Shown here piece by piece: positions 29,808 to 43,218 of a stretch of DNA of 64,000 nt. The position numbers and the translations under genes are program-made. Source of the DNA: Kluyvera genomosp. 3 (GTDB taxonomy: Bacteria > Pseudomonadota > Gammaproteobacteria > Enterobacterales > Enterobacteriaceae); NCBI GenBank assembly GCA_002211745.1, contig CP022114.1, positions 3,070,645 to 3,134,644 of the forward strand. Reading direction: 5' to 3'. The notes under the pieces are model-generated. The model was not told where the DNA came from, ran no database searches, and was given only the letters and a program-made list of their open reading frames with translations. Every line of letters starts with the position of its first letter. Positions within the stretch are counted from its first letter, which is position 1.

Positions 29808-30137
29808 CTACCCCGCCAACGACGGCATCGCCGTGGCGCGAATCAGCCGCGTCTCCTGCGCCACAATATACGGCTCCGACGCTTTAAGGTAGGCGGCAAA
29901 ATCCGGATGCGCGTCGCGTAAACGGCTACGGCGTTCGTACTCCGCCAGGCTTTCATAGCCCCACAGATGCACGAACTGGTTCTGCGGCCCGACAAAGCTG
30001 GTGTAAAACCCCAGCGGATTGCCCAGCGTCTCGCGCAGGACCGGCATCGCCAGGCGGTCAAACACCTCAATAAATTCGTTCATTTTACGCAGGCGAATGG
30101 TGTAAATACGGTGATCGATAATCGGCAACGTCATCAT
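29808..30137 (-). CDS. NIPSNAP family protein
   Basis: 109 residues (ATGATG start, GGAGG upstream). A ferredoxin-like alpha/beta barrel fold typical of NIPSNAP proteins: IYTIRLRKMNEFIEVFDRLAMPVL, FVGPQNQFVHLWGYESLAEYERR and AYLKASEPYIVAQETRLI. Family members are small, often encoded next to oxidoreductases in catabolic clusters, with no settled biochemical function. The start overlaps the stop of the flavin oxidoreductase (ATGA), so the two are coupled; it ends the minus-strand operon 32994-29808. Confidence 0.85.
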   Translation of the reverse strand: MMTLPIIDHRIYTIRLRKMNEFIEVFDRLAMPVLRETLGNPLGFYTSFVGPQNQFVHLWGYESLAEYERRSRLRDAHPDFAAYLKASEPYIVAQETRLIRATAMPSLAG

Positions 30138-31246
30138 TTGGCCTCCTGAGCACGGTGCGTTGGCCAGCCCAGCGGCCCAAAGCGGTCGTACGGTTTCGGC
30201 CACGGCGCGTTCTCGCCCAGCGCAATCGCCGCATGAATCGGCCAGTTGGGTCATCAAGCATCCCGCGACCAATCGCCACCAGATCCGCCCGCCCTCGCGC
30301 ACGATAGCCTCGGCCTGCGGCGCTTCGTAAATCAGCCCCACGGTAATCACCACCGCCTCCGGCAGCGCCTTTTTCACCGCTTCGGCAAACGGCACCATAT
30401 AGCCCGGTTGGTCGGCGTTGGGCGTCTGATGATAGATGTTATAGCCGCCGGAAACATGGAGATAATCGTAGCCCAGCGCGTGCAGTTCGCGGGCAAACTG
30501 CACCGCTTCATCCAGCGACAGCCCACCGTCGGCGAATTCACCGCCGTTAAAGCGCACGCCCAGCGGGCGCTTTTCGGCCACACTTCGCGCAGCGCGCGGG
30601 CCACCTGCAACGGGAAACGCATGCGATTTTCCGGGCTACCGCCGTATTCATCCTCACGCTGATTGCTGAGCGGCGACAAAAACTGGTTCAGCAGATAGCC
30701 GTTGGCCGCGTGCAGCTCGATAAAATCGACCCCGGCGTTTAATGCGCGCTGCGCGGCGTCGACGAAGCCCTGGGTAATACGCGCCATTCCCGCTTCATCC
30801 AGCACCTGCGGTACGCGCCAGCCGGGTTTGTAAGGCATAGCCGAAGGAGCGACCGTCGGCCAGCCGCCCTCCTCATCGCCGAGCGATGCGCCCTGATTGC
30901 GCCACGGCGCATTGGTGCCCGCTTTACGGCCCGCATGGTTAAGCTGAACGCCGATGGGCGTGTTGCTGTAGCTGCGAATATCGGCCAGCAGTTTTTGCAG
31001 CGCCTGCGCCTGTTCGCGATTCCACAGCCCCAGACAGTGCGGCGTAATCCGCCCGTCCGCGGTCACGCCGTGGGCCTCGCAAATCACCATCCCAGCGCCA
31101 GAAATCGCCAGGCCGCCAATGTGCTGCGCATGCCAGGGCGTGGCGATACCGTCCGCCTGCGCCGAGTATTGCGACATCGGTGGGACAACGATGCGGTTCG
31201 CCAGCGTCAGCGGGCCAACCTGTAGAGGGCTAAAAAGTGTCGACAT
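30134..31246 (-). CDS. Old-yellow-enzyme family NADH:flavin oxidoreductase (three apparent frameshifts)
   Basis: Restored length 371 residues, one TIM barrel with FMN. Motifs: RIVVPPMSQYSA, GLAISGAGMVICEAHGVTADGRITPHCLGLW, QLNHAGRKAG, ELHAANGYLLNQFLSP (substrate-binding His and Asn pair) and GVRFNGGEFADGG; closest to the YqjM/xenobiotic reductase branch. Expected to reduce an activated C=C bond, for example of a cyclic enone. Single bases are missing at about 30255, 30290 and 30580. Lies 14 bases after the KstD-like gene, in the same operon. Confidence 0.9.
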
Positions 31247-31260
31247 AGTGTTCTCCTGAT

Positions 31261-32994
31261 TTATGAAGCTTCGCGGTCGAGCTGCATTGCGGTTTCACCG
31301 CGCGCCGCCATGCTGCGGGCGGCGATATAGCCAAAGGTGGCCGCCGGGCCGAGGGTAATCCCCGCGCCGGGGTAGCTGCCGCCCATCATGCTGGCCATTT
31401 CATTACCGGCGGCGTACAGGCCCGGAATCGGCAGCCCCTGGTTATCCAGCACCCGCGCTTCGCCGTCGGTTTTCAGGCCGTGGAAGGTGCCAAGGTCGCC
31501 CATGTACAGCTTCACGGCGTAAAACGGCCCCTGCTCAATGGGGCGACGCAAGGATTAGGCTGATGGGTGGCGTCGCCGAGATAGCGGTTATACGCCGACT
31601 CGCCGCGGCCAAACTGCGGGTCTTTGCCAAGACGGGCATCGGCGTTGTAGCGACTCACCGTCTCTTCAAACGCCGCCGTCGGGACGCCCATTTTTTGCGC
31701 CAGCTCAGCCAGCGTTTTTCCTTCGACCAGATAGCCGTTTTTCAGGTAGAGCGAGACGGGAATCGGCGCGGGCTTGGCAAACCCCATGCCGTATTTGCGC
31801 AGCGCGCGGCGGTCGCAAATTTGCCAGGCGAAGGTTTCAGTGTCGGCACGGCAGGTTTCAATCATCGCGATACCGACGTCATGGTAGGAGTCCGCTTCGT
31901 TGCAAAAGCGCACGCCGTGGCGGTTAATCATGATGAAGCCCGGCTTGTAGCGGTCGACAAGATGCGGGAAGACATACGACTGACGGCCAATCTGCACTTT
32001 TGATGCCGGGATCCACGCCGCTCCGTTGGCGTAGCTGTCGTCAAAGCGCGCGCCAATGCGCTCGGCCATGGCGATGCCGTCGCCGGTATCCACGCCGGGC
32101 GGCGTTGGCGACAGCTGAATACCGCCGCGTCGAACGTGCGGATAGAGTTTCTTCAGCCGCGATTCATCGCGGGCAAAACCGCCGGACGCCAGCACCACGC
32201 CGCGTCGGGCATACAGCCTGACCCGCTCGCCGTTGAGTTCAACCTCCACACCGCGCACGACGCCGCGTTCAACGATCAGATCTTTCGCCGCGACGCCGGT
32301 ATGGATCGGAATGCCGAGATCCCGCGCCGAGCAGGCCAGCCGAGCCACCACCGCGTTACCGCCGTTGGCGGTGATGCCGCGCCCGTAGCGCGCCACCTCC
32401 AGCAGATGTCGACTCAGGCGCTTCACCACGTAGGCGAATGATGTCAGCGAACGGGTGGCGTTGAAAAAGTGCTTCAGATCGTTGTTTGATGAGCTGAACA
32501 TCATGCCCATAAAGGTGATGGTACGCAGCGGTTTGCGCAGGCGCGGCATCGCGTCGCCCAGTTCGCGGATATCAAACGCCTCCGCACCACCGAACGGCCG
32601 CGCATCACCCCGCCGGGGCATCCGGATGGTAGTCAGGGTACTGGTACAAATTGCAGCGAAAGCGGGTTTTTTCTTCGAAAAAGCGCAGCATCTCCGGCCC
32701 GTTTTTCAGGAAGGCATCCACCACTTCCGGGCGGAAGCTCTCCCCGGCTTCGCTTTGCAGATAGGTGCGCGCGGCGGCCTGGCTGTCGTCGATGCCCTGC
32801 TGGCGCGCCAGATGGTTGTCGGGGATCCACAGCACGCCGCCGGAAAACGCGGTGGTGCCGCCAAAGACCCGATCTTTTTCGATAACCTGGACGTCTAACC
32901 CATTCAGGCCCGCGGTCACCGCGGCGGATAGCCCACCGACGCCGCTGCCAATCACCAGCACGTCGCATTCGCGAGCGGGAAGTTCTACAGCCAT
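31261..32994 (-). CDS. FAD-dependent dehydrogenase/reductase, KstD/fumarate-reductase-like (three apparent frameshifts)
   Basis: Restored length 578 residues. N-terminal FAD fold [23 protein letters not shown] with acidic VIEKD and [15 protein letters not shown]-terminal FAD cap [27 protein letters not shown], which closely resembles 3-ketosteroid dehydrogenases and related flavoproteins. No signal peptide or heme motif, so a soluble cytoplasmic enzyme. Likely removes or adds hydrogen next to a carbonyl on a cyclic substrate, complementing the OYE gene that follows. Missing bases at about 31543, 32595 and 32617. Leads the operon; divergent from the AraC gene at 33318. Confidence 0.85.
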
Positions 32995-33317
32995 AGGGTA
33001 CCTCGCAGATGAATAATTTTTATTGTTTTGCTTATGTTATAAAAACGTTACATGTGCATTTTTCACAGCCCGCCGGGGAAACAGAAGGCCACTTTCACAC
33101 CAAAACCTGCACTTTTCGACAATTGCGAAGAACTGTGTGCCAGCGCAAATTTTTGCCTGCGCTGCTATAGAGAAGCGCCCGCGTTGCCACCCGTTCCACA
33201 TCACAAGATGAAGATTCCGCACTTGCGCGATCGCGCATTTTATCGCCGAATTTAATCTCATCCCCTTATCGGAGCATTGCCACATGCGGCACATAAAAAC
33301 AGGACAAAACCGGCATC
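32995..33317. promoter_or_regulatory. Divergent region between the flavoenzyme operon and AraC gene
   Basis: 323 bases without a credible gene. The right end (33297-33317) carries the motif GGACAAAACCGGCATC, directly abutting the AraC start codon, that recurs upstream of the reductase-FCD-P450 gene. The rest is mixed in composition with no obvious promoter boxes that I can assign. Confidence 0.5.
33297..33317 (+). promoter_or_regulatory. Shared 21-base motif, copy 1 (AraC gene start)
   Basis: AAACAGGACAAAACCGGCAT plus C, identical to 37071-37091. Weaker similarity continues some 25 bases further in both copies. Candidate binding site of the AraC regulator encoded just downstream. Confidence 0.55.
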
Positions 33318-34219
33318 ATGCCCGCTAACGCCGCGCGGAAAACGCTGCCCAACTACGCGCTGTATGGCGCGCAGGCCGCCGTCGATAGCGTCCATCACGA
33401 GCGCATTCCCGCACGCGCCAGCCGCTTTGGTTTTGAGATCGAGCCGCACTTTCACGAGGCGCTGATTCAGGTGCTTTACCTGACTGACGGCGGCGGCGAA
33501 ACCTCGATAGACGGCCAGCTCTGGCGGCTGGAAGCGCCGTGTCTGGTGGTGATTCCCGCCCGCTCGGTGCACGGCTTTCGTTTTCACGAAGCGGTGGACG
33601 GCCACGTCATCACCACCGCGCAGTCGGCGATCGAGTCGATCGCCATGACCGCCGCGCCCGAACTGCTGGCGTTTGTCCGCACGCCAGCGGTACTGACGGT
33701 CGACCCACAGAGTCGGCGCGGCGCGCCGCTGGAGGCGCTGTTCGACGCCATCGGTCGCGAAGCGGAGCATCCGGAACGCTGGCAGTACACCGCCGGGCTG
33801 GCGCTCACTATCGCCCTGTTTGTGCAGATTGCGCGCCAGAGCGAGCAGGCGCGGCTGGCGGGCAACCCTGCCCGCGCCGCTCTGGTGGCGCGCATTGAGC
33901 GTTTCCGGCTGCTGCTTGATGAACGCTGCCGTACCCGCCAGCCGGTGGCCAGCTATGCCGACGCAATGGGCATTTCCGCCGGTCAGCTCACCCGCATTTG
34001 CCGCGAGGCGTTTGGCATTTCGGCCATCGAAGCCATTGACCGGCGCGCCGTACACGAAGCCCGTCGGCTGCTGGTTTACTCGACGCTCAGCGTCAAGCAG
34101 ATCGCCCGCGAGCTGGGGTTTCGCGACGAGGCCTACTTTGGCCGTTTTTTCCGCAAGCAAACCGGGCTGCGGCCCACGGAATACCGGCATCAGGAGCAGG
34201 GCCGTCTGTCGCACTCCGT

Positions 34220-34223
<4 letters not shown>
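33318..34223 (+). CDS. AraC-family regulator, HpaA/PobR type
   Basis: 301 residues and uninterrupted. N-terminal cupin sensor (FEIEPHFHEALIQVLYLTDGGGETSIDG, PCLVVIPARSVHGFRF), linker helices, then the AraC DNA-binding pair: ASYADAMGISAGQLTRICREAFGIS and STLSVKQIARELGFRDEAYFGRFFRKQTGLRPTEYR. Activators of this branch respond to aromatic acids. It sits between the flavoenzyme operon and the reductase-FCD-P450 gene, which converges on it with overlapping stop codons; a shared upstream motif suggests it controls the fusion gene and itself. No strong ribosome site precedes the ATG at 33318, so the start could differ. Confidence 0.87.
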
Positions 34224-36978
<2,755 letters not shown>

Positions 36979-37221
36979 CTCTTCTCATCCTCCAGGCAGT
37001 TGCGGTCGGAAAATCCGATGCCTCATCAAATGCTGGATGCCGTTTTGAATCAACGGACAGAGATGACATTAAACAGGACAAAACCGGCATCCTGGCCGGT
37101 TAGCGCGCGCGGTCACATTTGTGAGCGGCCGGATGTCATAAGAAATCGCGTTAAGACGGCGTGGTATGGTATTTTGACGTTCACCCAAAGGCTGGTTGAC
37201 TCATAAATTGGGCGCGAATGC
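36979..37221. promoter_or_regulatory. Divergent region between the P450 fusion gene and the aryl polyene operon
   Basis: 243 bases. Holds the motif CAAAACCGGCATC at 37079-37091 and an inverted near-copy GATGCCGTTTTG at 37036-37047 (one base shorter), which together flank a likely promoter for the P450 gene. TTGACT at 37196 and nearby AT-rich DNA could belong to the ape promoter, but spacing to a -10 box is unclear. Confidence 0.5.
37071..37091 (+). promoter_or_regulatory. Shared 21-base motif, copy 2 (P450 fusion promoter)
   Basis: Identical to 33297-33317 at the AraC start. Forms an inverted repeat with 37036-37047. Candidate AraC-regulator operator about 95 bases upstream of the fusion gene start. 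Confidence 0.55.
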
Positions 37222-37944
37222 ATGAAATTATCACTCAACATCATTGACTGGCAGGCCGCTGCCCCAGGGCTCGCCAGCGATGAGCAATGGCGAGACTGGT
37301 CGCTGCACGCACAGGCTATCGACCCATCGGCGCCGCTGGCCAAACCCACGGCGCTACCGATGATGACCGCGCGCCGCCTCAGTTCGGGCAGCAAGCTGGC
37401 CGTTGAGTGCGGTCTGACGCTTCTGCGCCGCCAGCCGGTCGATGCCGTGTTGTTCACCAGCCGCCACGGCGAACTGGAACGCAACTTCCGTCTCCTGCAG
37501 GCGCTGGCGACGGAACAACCGCTTTCGCCGACCGATTTCGCCCTTTCGGTGCACAACTCGTCGGTCGGCAATCTGACCATCGCCGCCCAACAGCCGCTGG
37601 TCTCTTCCTCGCTTTCGGCAGGTAGAGATACGTTTCAGCAAGGGTTATGTGAAGCCATCGCCCTGATTCACGCGGGATACCGCCGCGTTTTGCTGGTCGA
37701 TTTTGATGGTGAGTTGCCCGCGTTTTATCATCCGCATTTGCCGCCGACGATGCCGACCTGGCCCTATGCCGTCGGGCTGGTGCTGGAAGCCGGGGACACA
37801 TGGCGCTGCCAGACGCAGCCGGGTACCACGCAGGATGAACCCGCGCTGCCGCAAAGCCTGCTGTTCCTCAGGCACTACCTTCAGGACGCCCGAGCCTTTA
37901 CCGTCGACGGCGAGCGTATGCAGTGGTGCTGGAGCCGGACATGA
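37222..37944 (+). CDS. apeC: Beta-ketoacyl synthase-like chain-length factor of aryl polyene synthesis
   Basis: 240 residues, a shortened ketosynthase: it has the N-terminal strand NIIDWQAAAPGL and the dimer-interface region (LSVHNSSVGNLTIAAQQPLVSSSLSAG) but a serine-rich stretch where a catalytic cysteine would sit, so it is inactive as a condensing enzyme. In aryl polyene systems such a subunit pairs with the active ketosynthase ApeO as a KS:CLF heterodimer. First gene of a 17-gene plus-strand operon; ends in an ATGA overlap. Confidence 0.82.
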   Translation: MKLSLNIIDWQAAAPGLASDEQWRDWSLHAQAIDPSAPLAKPTALPMMTARRLSSGSKLAVECGLTLLRRQPVDAVLFTSRHGELERNFRLLQALATEQPLSPTDFALSVHNSSVGNLTIAAQQPLVSSSLSAGRDTFQQGLCEAIALIHAGYRRVLLVDFDGELPAFYHPHLPPTMPTWPYAVGLVLEAGDTWRCQTQPGTTQDEPALPQSLLFLRHYLQDARAFTVDGERMQWCWSRT

Positions 37945-38761
37945 GCGGGAAAAGTGGTCGTCTGAACCGCCTCTGGCGCGCCGCGATGACCGGCGTCTGT
38001 TTCGCCCTGTTTGGCGTAGGCGGTCTGCTGCTCTCGTTGATTTGGTTTAATTTATTACTGCTGATCGTGCGCGACAAAACGCGCCGCAAGCGGCTGGCGC
38101 GGCGCAGTATCTCGGCCAGCTTTCGCCTGTTCTTAGCGGTGGTGAAAGCCGTTGGCGTGCTGGACTACCGCATTGAAAACGCCGACGCATTGCGTGAGGA
38201 TCGCGGCTGTCTGGTGGTGGCGAACCATCCTAGTCTGATTGACTACGTCATGCTGGCCTCTATCATGCCGGAAACCGATTGTCTGGTAAAAAGCGCGCTG
38301 CTGCGAAATCCCTTCGTTAGCGGCGTGATTCACGCAGCGGATTACCTGATTAACGACCGGGCCGATATCCTGCTGCCGGCCAGCTGCCAACGCGTGCAGC
38401 AGGGCGACACAATTTTGATTTTTCCCGAAGGAACGCGTACCGTGCCGGGCGAAAAAATGACGCTCCAGCGCGGCGCGGCGAATATTGCCGTCCGCTGCGG
38501 CTGCGACATTCGCATCGTGGTGATTCGCTGTACCGAATCTATGCTAAGTAAACAGCGTAAATGGTACGATGCGCCCCCACCCGACCCCGGTTTACCGTTA
38601 CGGTGGGTGAACGGGTCAGCGTCGAGGCGTTTTATCCAACAGAAGAACAAGAACCGGCGCTGGCTGCAAGACGATTAAATCGGCACCTTTTGCTGAAATT
38701 ACAAACAAATACTGAGACTGGCATAGGAATTAATGATGCAAGCGCTTCATCTCGAAATTAA
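37941..38761 (+). CDS. apeD: Lysophospholipid acyltransferase-like protein (one apparent frameshift)
   Basis: Restored length 273 residues. Membrane helix near 20-42, then a PlsC-type domain: VVANHPSLIDYVML (NHxxxxD catalytic motif), FPEGTRT (substrate phosphate motif). In aryl polyene clusters this enzyme is thought to attach the polyene or an acyl chain to a lipid anchor. One C of a run is missing at about 38571; the restored C-terminus runs 29 bases into the next gene, which is unusual and could hide another lost base. Coupled to apeC by ATGA. Confidence 0.82.
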
Positions 38762-38993
38762 GCATCTCATCATCAACACATTAAATCTGGATGAGCTTAC
38801 CGTTGAGGATATCGATAGCGAGGCGGCGCTGTTTGGCGACGGACTCGGTCTGGACTCGATTGACGCCCTTGAGCTGGGTCTGGCGGTAAAAAATCAGTAC
38901 GGCGTGGTGCTCTCCGCGGAAAGCGACGAGATGCGCCAGCACTTTTTCTCGGTCGCCACCCTGGCGTCTTTCATTCAATCACAGCGCGCATAA
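38733..38993 (+). CDS. apeE: Acyl carrier protein of aryl polyene synthesis
   Basis: 86 residues, all-helical ACP fold. The phosphopantetheine serine is in GLGLDSIDALEL. Starts with ATGATG. Carries the growing or starter acyl chain; the phosphopantetheinyl transferase at the end of the operon would activate it. Confidence 0.9.
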   Translation: MMQALHLEIKHLIINTLNLDELTVEDIDSEAALFGDGLGLDSIDALELGLAVKNQYGVVLSAESDEMRQHFFSVATLASFIQSQRA

Positions 38994-39004
38994 GGAGCCA
39001 GGCT

Positions 39005-39256
39005 ATGAACGAACAACACGCAATTTACGCCGAAGTCTCCGCGCTGCTGGAGACGCTTTTTGAGATAGACCCGCAGGATATTAAGCCGGAAGCCCGTCTG
39101 TACGAAGACCTTGAGCTGGACAGCATTGACGCTATCGATATGGTCGTGCAACTGCAAAAGAAAGTCGGTAAAAAAATTAAGCCGGAAGAGTTCAAAGCCG
39201 TTCGTACCGTGCAGGATGTGGTCGATGCGGTCGCTGGCCTGCTGAAAGAAGCGTAA
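39005..39256 (+). CDS. apeF: Second acyl carrier protein of aryl polyene synthesis
   Basis: 83 residues with the attachment serine in LELDSIDAIDMV. AGGAG upstream. Two tandem ACPs are standard for this pathway, one loaded by the ligase and the other used in extension; which is which cannot be told here. Confidence 0.9.
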   Translation: MNEQHAIYAEVSALLETLFEIDPQDIKPEARLYEDLELDSIDAIDMVVQLQKKVGKKIKPEEFKAVRTVQDVVDAVAGLLKEA

Positions 39257-39261
39257 CTGCC

Positions 39262-39841
39262 GTGTCGAGCGCGCGCTCGCTGCCGTTTGTCGCCCTGATA
39301 ACGGGCGCACTCCTGCTCGCCTGGCCCCTGCTGATTGGCTACGCGCTGGCGCATCATCGCCTACAATGGCTGCTGCCGCTCATGGCGCTGCTGTTTCTCC
39401 TGCGTTTTTGCCAGACCGGTCGGCAGGCCGGGCCGCTGCGCGTGGTTACGCAGATCGTCGCCGCGGCTGGCGTTACGCTGTGCGTGGCCAGCTACCTGCT
39501 AAAAACCCATCAGCTATTGCTGCTTTACCCGGTGGTGGTCAACGTCGTGATGCTGGCGGTATTTGGCGGTTCGCTGTGGTCATCTATGCCGATTATTGAA
39601 CGGCTGGCACGACTGCAAGAGCCCAATCTGCCCCGCAGGCAGTGCGCTATACCCGGCGGGTGACGCAAATCTGGAGTGGTTTCTTTATCGTTAACGGCAG
39701 CGTGGCCCTCTTTACCGTGGTGTACGGCGACATGACGCTATGGACGCTGTGGAACGGCATGATCGCCTATCTATTGATGGGCACCCTCATGGCGGGAGAA
39801 TGGCTGATTCGCCGTCGCCTGAGAAAGCGGGGTCGCAGTGA
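39262..39841 (+). CDS. apeG: Integral membrane protein of the aryl polyene cluster (two apparent frameshifts)
   Basis: Restored length 193 residues, about six membrane helices (LITGALLLAWPLLIGYALA, WLLPLMALLFLLRF, LLLYPVVVNVVMLAVFG, FFIVNGSVALFTVVYGD, MIAYLLMGTLMAGEWL). GTG start. Function unknown; conserved between the ACPs and the ligase in these clusters. One C is missing at about 39632 and one G at about 39830; with the latter restored the stop overlaps the ligase start as GTGA. Symbol by position. Confidence 0.72.
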
Positions 39842-41195
39842 AGCCGCCGCTGACGCTTACCGAATGGCTTACCGCACCCCGCCCTTCGACGACGCCCATC
39901 GTCTGGCAGCACGATCGCCTGTGGACGCTGGCGCATTTACGCAGCGACGTTGCGCAGTTGATGGCGCGCTTGCAGCACCAGCAGGGCGACCGCTGGGCGC
40001 TGTGCTGTGAAGACGGTTATCGGTTTATCGTCGCCCTGCTGGCGACCCTGCACGCGGGCAAAATCCCGGTGCTTCCCGGCCATAGCCGCCCCGCGCTGCT
40101 CAATGAACAGCGCGCGCTGTTCGACGGCGTACTGAGCGATGCCCCGCTGGATTGGCCGGGAACGCAGCTGGTAGTGGACACCGCGTCAACGCTCAACGAC
40201 GTCGTTCACTTTCCGCCCTTGCGCGACGATGCCGTGATCGAGCTGTTCACCTCCGGCTCCACCGGGCAGCCCAAGCGTATCGTCAAGCCGATAGTCTGCC
40301 TCGACCGTGAAGCCGGGCTGCTGTCCGCGCAGTTTGCCGAACGCCTGGCCGGTTGTCGTGTCGTCGCGTCCGTCACGCCGCAGCATCTTTATGGCCTGAC
40401 GTTTCGCATTTTCCTGCCGATGGCGCTCGGTCTGCCGTTGCATGCCACGATGCTCGCGTTCCCCGAGCAGCTGGCTGCGCTGAGCCACGCGCATCGCTAC
40501 GCGTTTATCAGCAGCCCGGCCTTTCTCAAACGCCTCGATCCGCAGCTGGTGCCGCCGCCGTTGGCGCTGGCCCTCTCCGCTGGCGGCGTGCTGGACTGGC
40601 AGGATGCGCAGCGCAGCGCCGCCTGGCTGAAGGTCTGGCCGGATGAAATTTACGGCAGCACCGAAACCGGCGTGATCGCCTGGCGCTACCGTGAAGGGGA
40701 AAATCCCCGCTGGCAGCCTTTCCCGGGTATCCATTTCGACCGGCAAGGCGCGACGTTTCGCGTGTATTCGCCGCTGATCGCCGACCTTAACGGTTTTATG
40801 CTCGAGGATGTTTTACAGCTTTCCGCGAACGGTCATTTCCATCTGCTTGGCCGCCATGGCCGGGTGGTTAAAATTGAAGAGAAACGCGTTTCGCTCAGCG
40901 AAATAGAGCAACGCCTGCTGGCGCTGGATGGCATTCGCGAGGCCGTGGCGCTGGCCGTCACTCGCCACGGTCGCCAGTGCGTGGGCGTGCTGTTGGTGCT
41001 GGAGGATGACGCCCGTCAGCGCTGGCAAAACGGCGGGGGAAAGCCCTGGAGCGGGCGTGGCGACGCGCGGTGCGGCCATGGCTGGAGCCGGTGGCCGTGC
41101 CGCGCTACTGGCGCGTGATTGATGAAATTCCGGTTAACAGTATGAATAAGCGTGTCTATGCGCAATTGCAGGAGTTATTGCATGAAACCCCGTGA
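39838..41195 (+). CDS. apeH: AMP-dependent acyl/aryl-CoA (ACP) ligase (one apparent frameshift)
   Basis: Restored length 452 residues, GTG start. Adenylate-forming enzyme: P-loop ELFTSGSTGQPKRIVKP, YGSTETGVIAWR and the C-terminal hinge LLGRHGRVVKIEEKRVSL. It activates the aryl starter, 4-hydroxybenzoate or a close relative, and loads it on an ACP. One A is missing at about 41040. Overlaps apeI by 14 bases. Confidence 0.87.
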
Positions 41196-41535
41196 AATTG
41201 AGCGCCATCAGGCACCGCCGCAGCAGCTCGAGATTGTGCTTACTCTCGATCCCGATCTTTGCTGGTTCCAGGGGCACTTTGCTATTCAGCCTCTGTTGCC
41301 CGGCGTGGCCCAGCTGGACTGGGTGATGCATTATGCCGCCACGGAGTTGGCCCCCGGCTGGCGTTTTCACAGCCTGCAGAACGTGAAATTTCAGGCTCCG
41401 CTTCTGCCATCGATGGTGGTCACGTTGACCCTGAACTGGCAGGAAGCGCGCGGGCTGCTGACGTTCAGCTACCTGCGCCACGATGGCGACGCGCGCCACA
41501 CGGCCAGCAGCGGGAAGATTCGGTTATGTCGTTGA
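41182..41535 (+). CDS. apeI: Hotdog-fold 3-hydroxyacyl-ACP dehydratase subunit
   Basis: 117 residues from the ATG at 41182 (GGAG 7 bases upstream; the earlier in-frame ATG at 41152 has none). Motifs CWFQGHFAIQPLLPGVAQLDW hold the catalytic histidine of FabZ-like dehydratases. In this pathway it pairs with ApeP as a heterodimer to form the conjugated double bonds. Confidence 0.85.
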   Translation: MKPREIERHQAPPQQLEIVLTLDPDLCWFQGHFAIQPLLPGVAQLDWVMHYAATELAPGWRFHSLQNVKFQAPLLPSMVVTLTLNWQEARGLLTFSYLRHDGDARHTASSGKIRLCR

Positions 41536-43215
41536 CCTTTTCCCCCTGCGTGGTCATTCCCTGCTACAACCACGGCCCGATGATGGCGAGCGTGCTCGCA
41601 CGCCTGCAGCCGTTTGGCCTGCCCTGCATCGTGGTCGACGACGGCAGCGATGCCGCCACCCGCGAAGCGCTGCAACAGCTGGCCGCGCAAACCGAGAACC
41701 TGACGCTGATTCGCCAGGCGGAAAACGCCGGTAAAGGCGCGGCGGTGATCCGTGGGTTACAGGCGGCAGCAGAAGCGGGCTATAGCCATGCCGTCCAGCT
41801 GGATGCCGACGGTCAGCACGCGATTGAAGATATTCCGAGACTGCTGACGCTGGCGAAAACACACCCAACGGCGCTGATTTCCGGGCAGCCGATTTACGAC
41901 GACTCGATTCCCCGTTCGCGCCTGTATGGCCGCTGGGTGACCCACGTCTGGGTATGGATTGAAACGCTGTCGCTGCAGCTGAAAGACAGCATGTGCGGTT
42001 TTCGCGTCTACCCGCTTGCCCCCACGCTCCAGCTCGCCCAACGGGTGAGGCTTGGTCAGCGGATGGATTTTGATACCGAAGTGATGGTGCGGCTCTACTG
42101 GCAGGGCAACACCAGCTATTTTGTCCCGACCCGCGTGACCTATCCGTCGGACGGTCTTTCCCATTTCGATGCCTTCAAAGACAACCTGCGCATTTCATGG
42201 ATGCACACGCGGCTGTTCCTTGGCATGCTGCCGCGCATCCCAACGCTGCTATTTCGCCGTGCCTCGCCGCACTGGGCACGCCAGCAGGAGGTCAAAGGCT
42301 TATGGGGGATGCGCCTGATGCTGCAAGTGTGGCGCTTACTGGGACGAAAAGCCTTTACGCTGCTGCTCTACCCGGTGGTGGGCGTCTACTGGTTAACAGC
42401 ACGGCGCGCTCGCCACGCTTCACAGCGCTGGCTAACGCGCGTGCGTGAACAGCTTACCGAGCGCGGCATGCGGGTGCCGAAAAACCTCACCAGCTATCAG
42501 CACTTCCTGCGTTTTGGCAACGCGATGCTCGATAAAATCGCCAGCTGGCGCGGCGAACTGCAACCCGGCCGCGACGTGGTCTTCGCGCCCGGCGCACAAG
42601 CGACCTTAAACGGCGGCGAGGGCCGCGGCAAGCTGCTGCTGGTCTCGCATCTGGGCGATGTTGAAGTGTGTCGCGCGCTGGCGCAGCGCGAGGGCAGCAC
42701 GGTTATCAACGCGCTGGTGTTCAGCGATAACGCCCAGCGCTTTAAACAGATTATGCAGGAGATGGCCCGCAGGCCGGGATTAACCTGCTGCCGGTGACCG
42801 ATATTGGCCCGGACACCGCCATGCTGCTGCAGGAAAAACTGGACCGCGGCGAGTGGATTGCTATCGTCGGCGACCGTATTGCGGTCAGTCCGCAGCGCGG
42901 CGGCCAATGGCGCGTGTGCTGGAGCCGTTTTATGGGCCAGCTCGCGCCGTTCCCGCAGGGCCGTTTATTCTCGCCGCCCTGCTGCGCTGCCCGGTCGAAC
43001 TGCTGTTCGCGCTGCGCCAGCAGGGGCAGTTGCACATTCACTGTGAACCGTTTGCCGACCCGCTGCCGCTACCGCGCGCCGACCGCCAGCAGGCGCTACA
43101 GCACGCCATCGACCGCTATGCCGAACGCCTCGAGCACTATGCGCTGCAGTCACCGCTCGACTGGTTTAACTTTTTTGATTTCTGGCAGTTGCCGGATCCG
43201 CAACACAAGGAGTAA
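41526..43215 (+). CDS. apeJ: Glycosyltransferase-acyltransferase fusion (two apparent frameshifts)
   Basis: Restored length 563 residues. N-terminal GT2 domain (VVIPCYNHG, IVVDDGS, LDADGQH as DXD-type motif, DSMCGFRVYP) for about 230 residues, a membrane-associated linker, then a LpxL-like acyltransferase (LLLVSHLGDVEVCR, VGDRIAVSPQRG, GPFILAALL). Presumed to build the lipid/glycan head that anchors the polyene. Missing C at about 42769 and at about 42960. Overlaps apeI by 10 bases. Confidence 0.86.
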
Positions 43216-43218
43216 AGG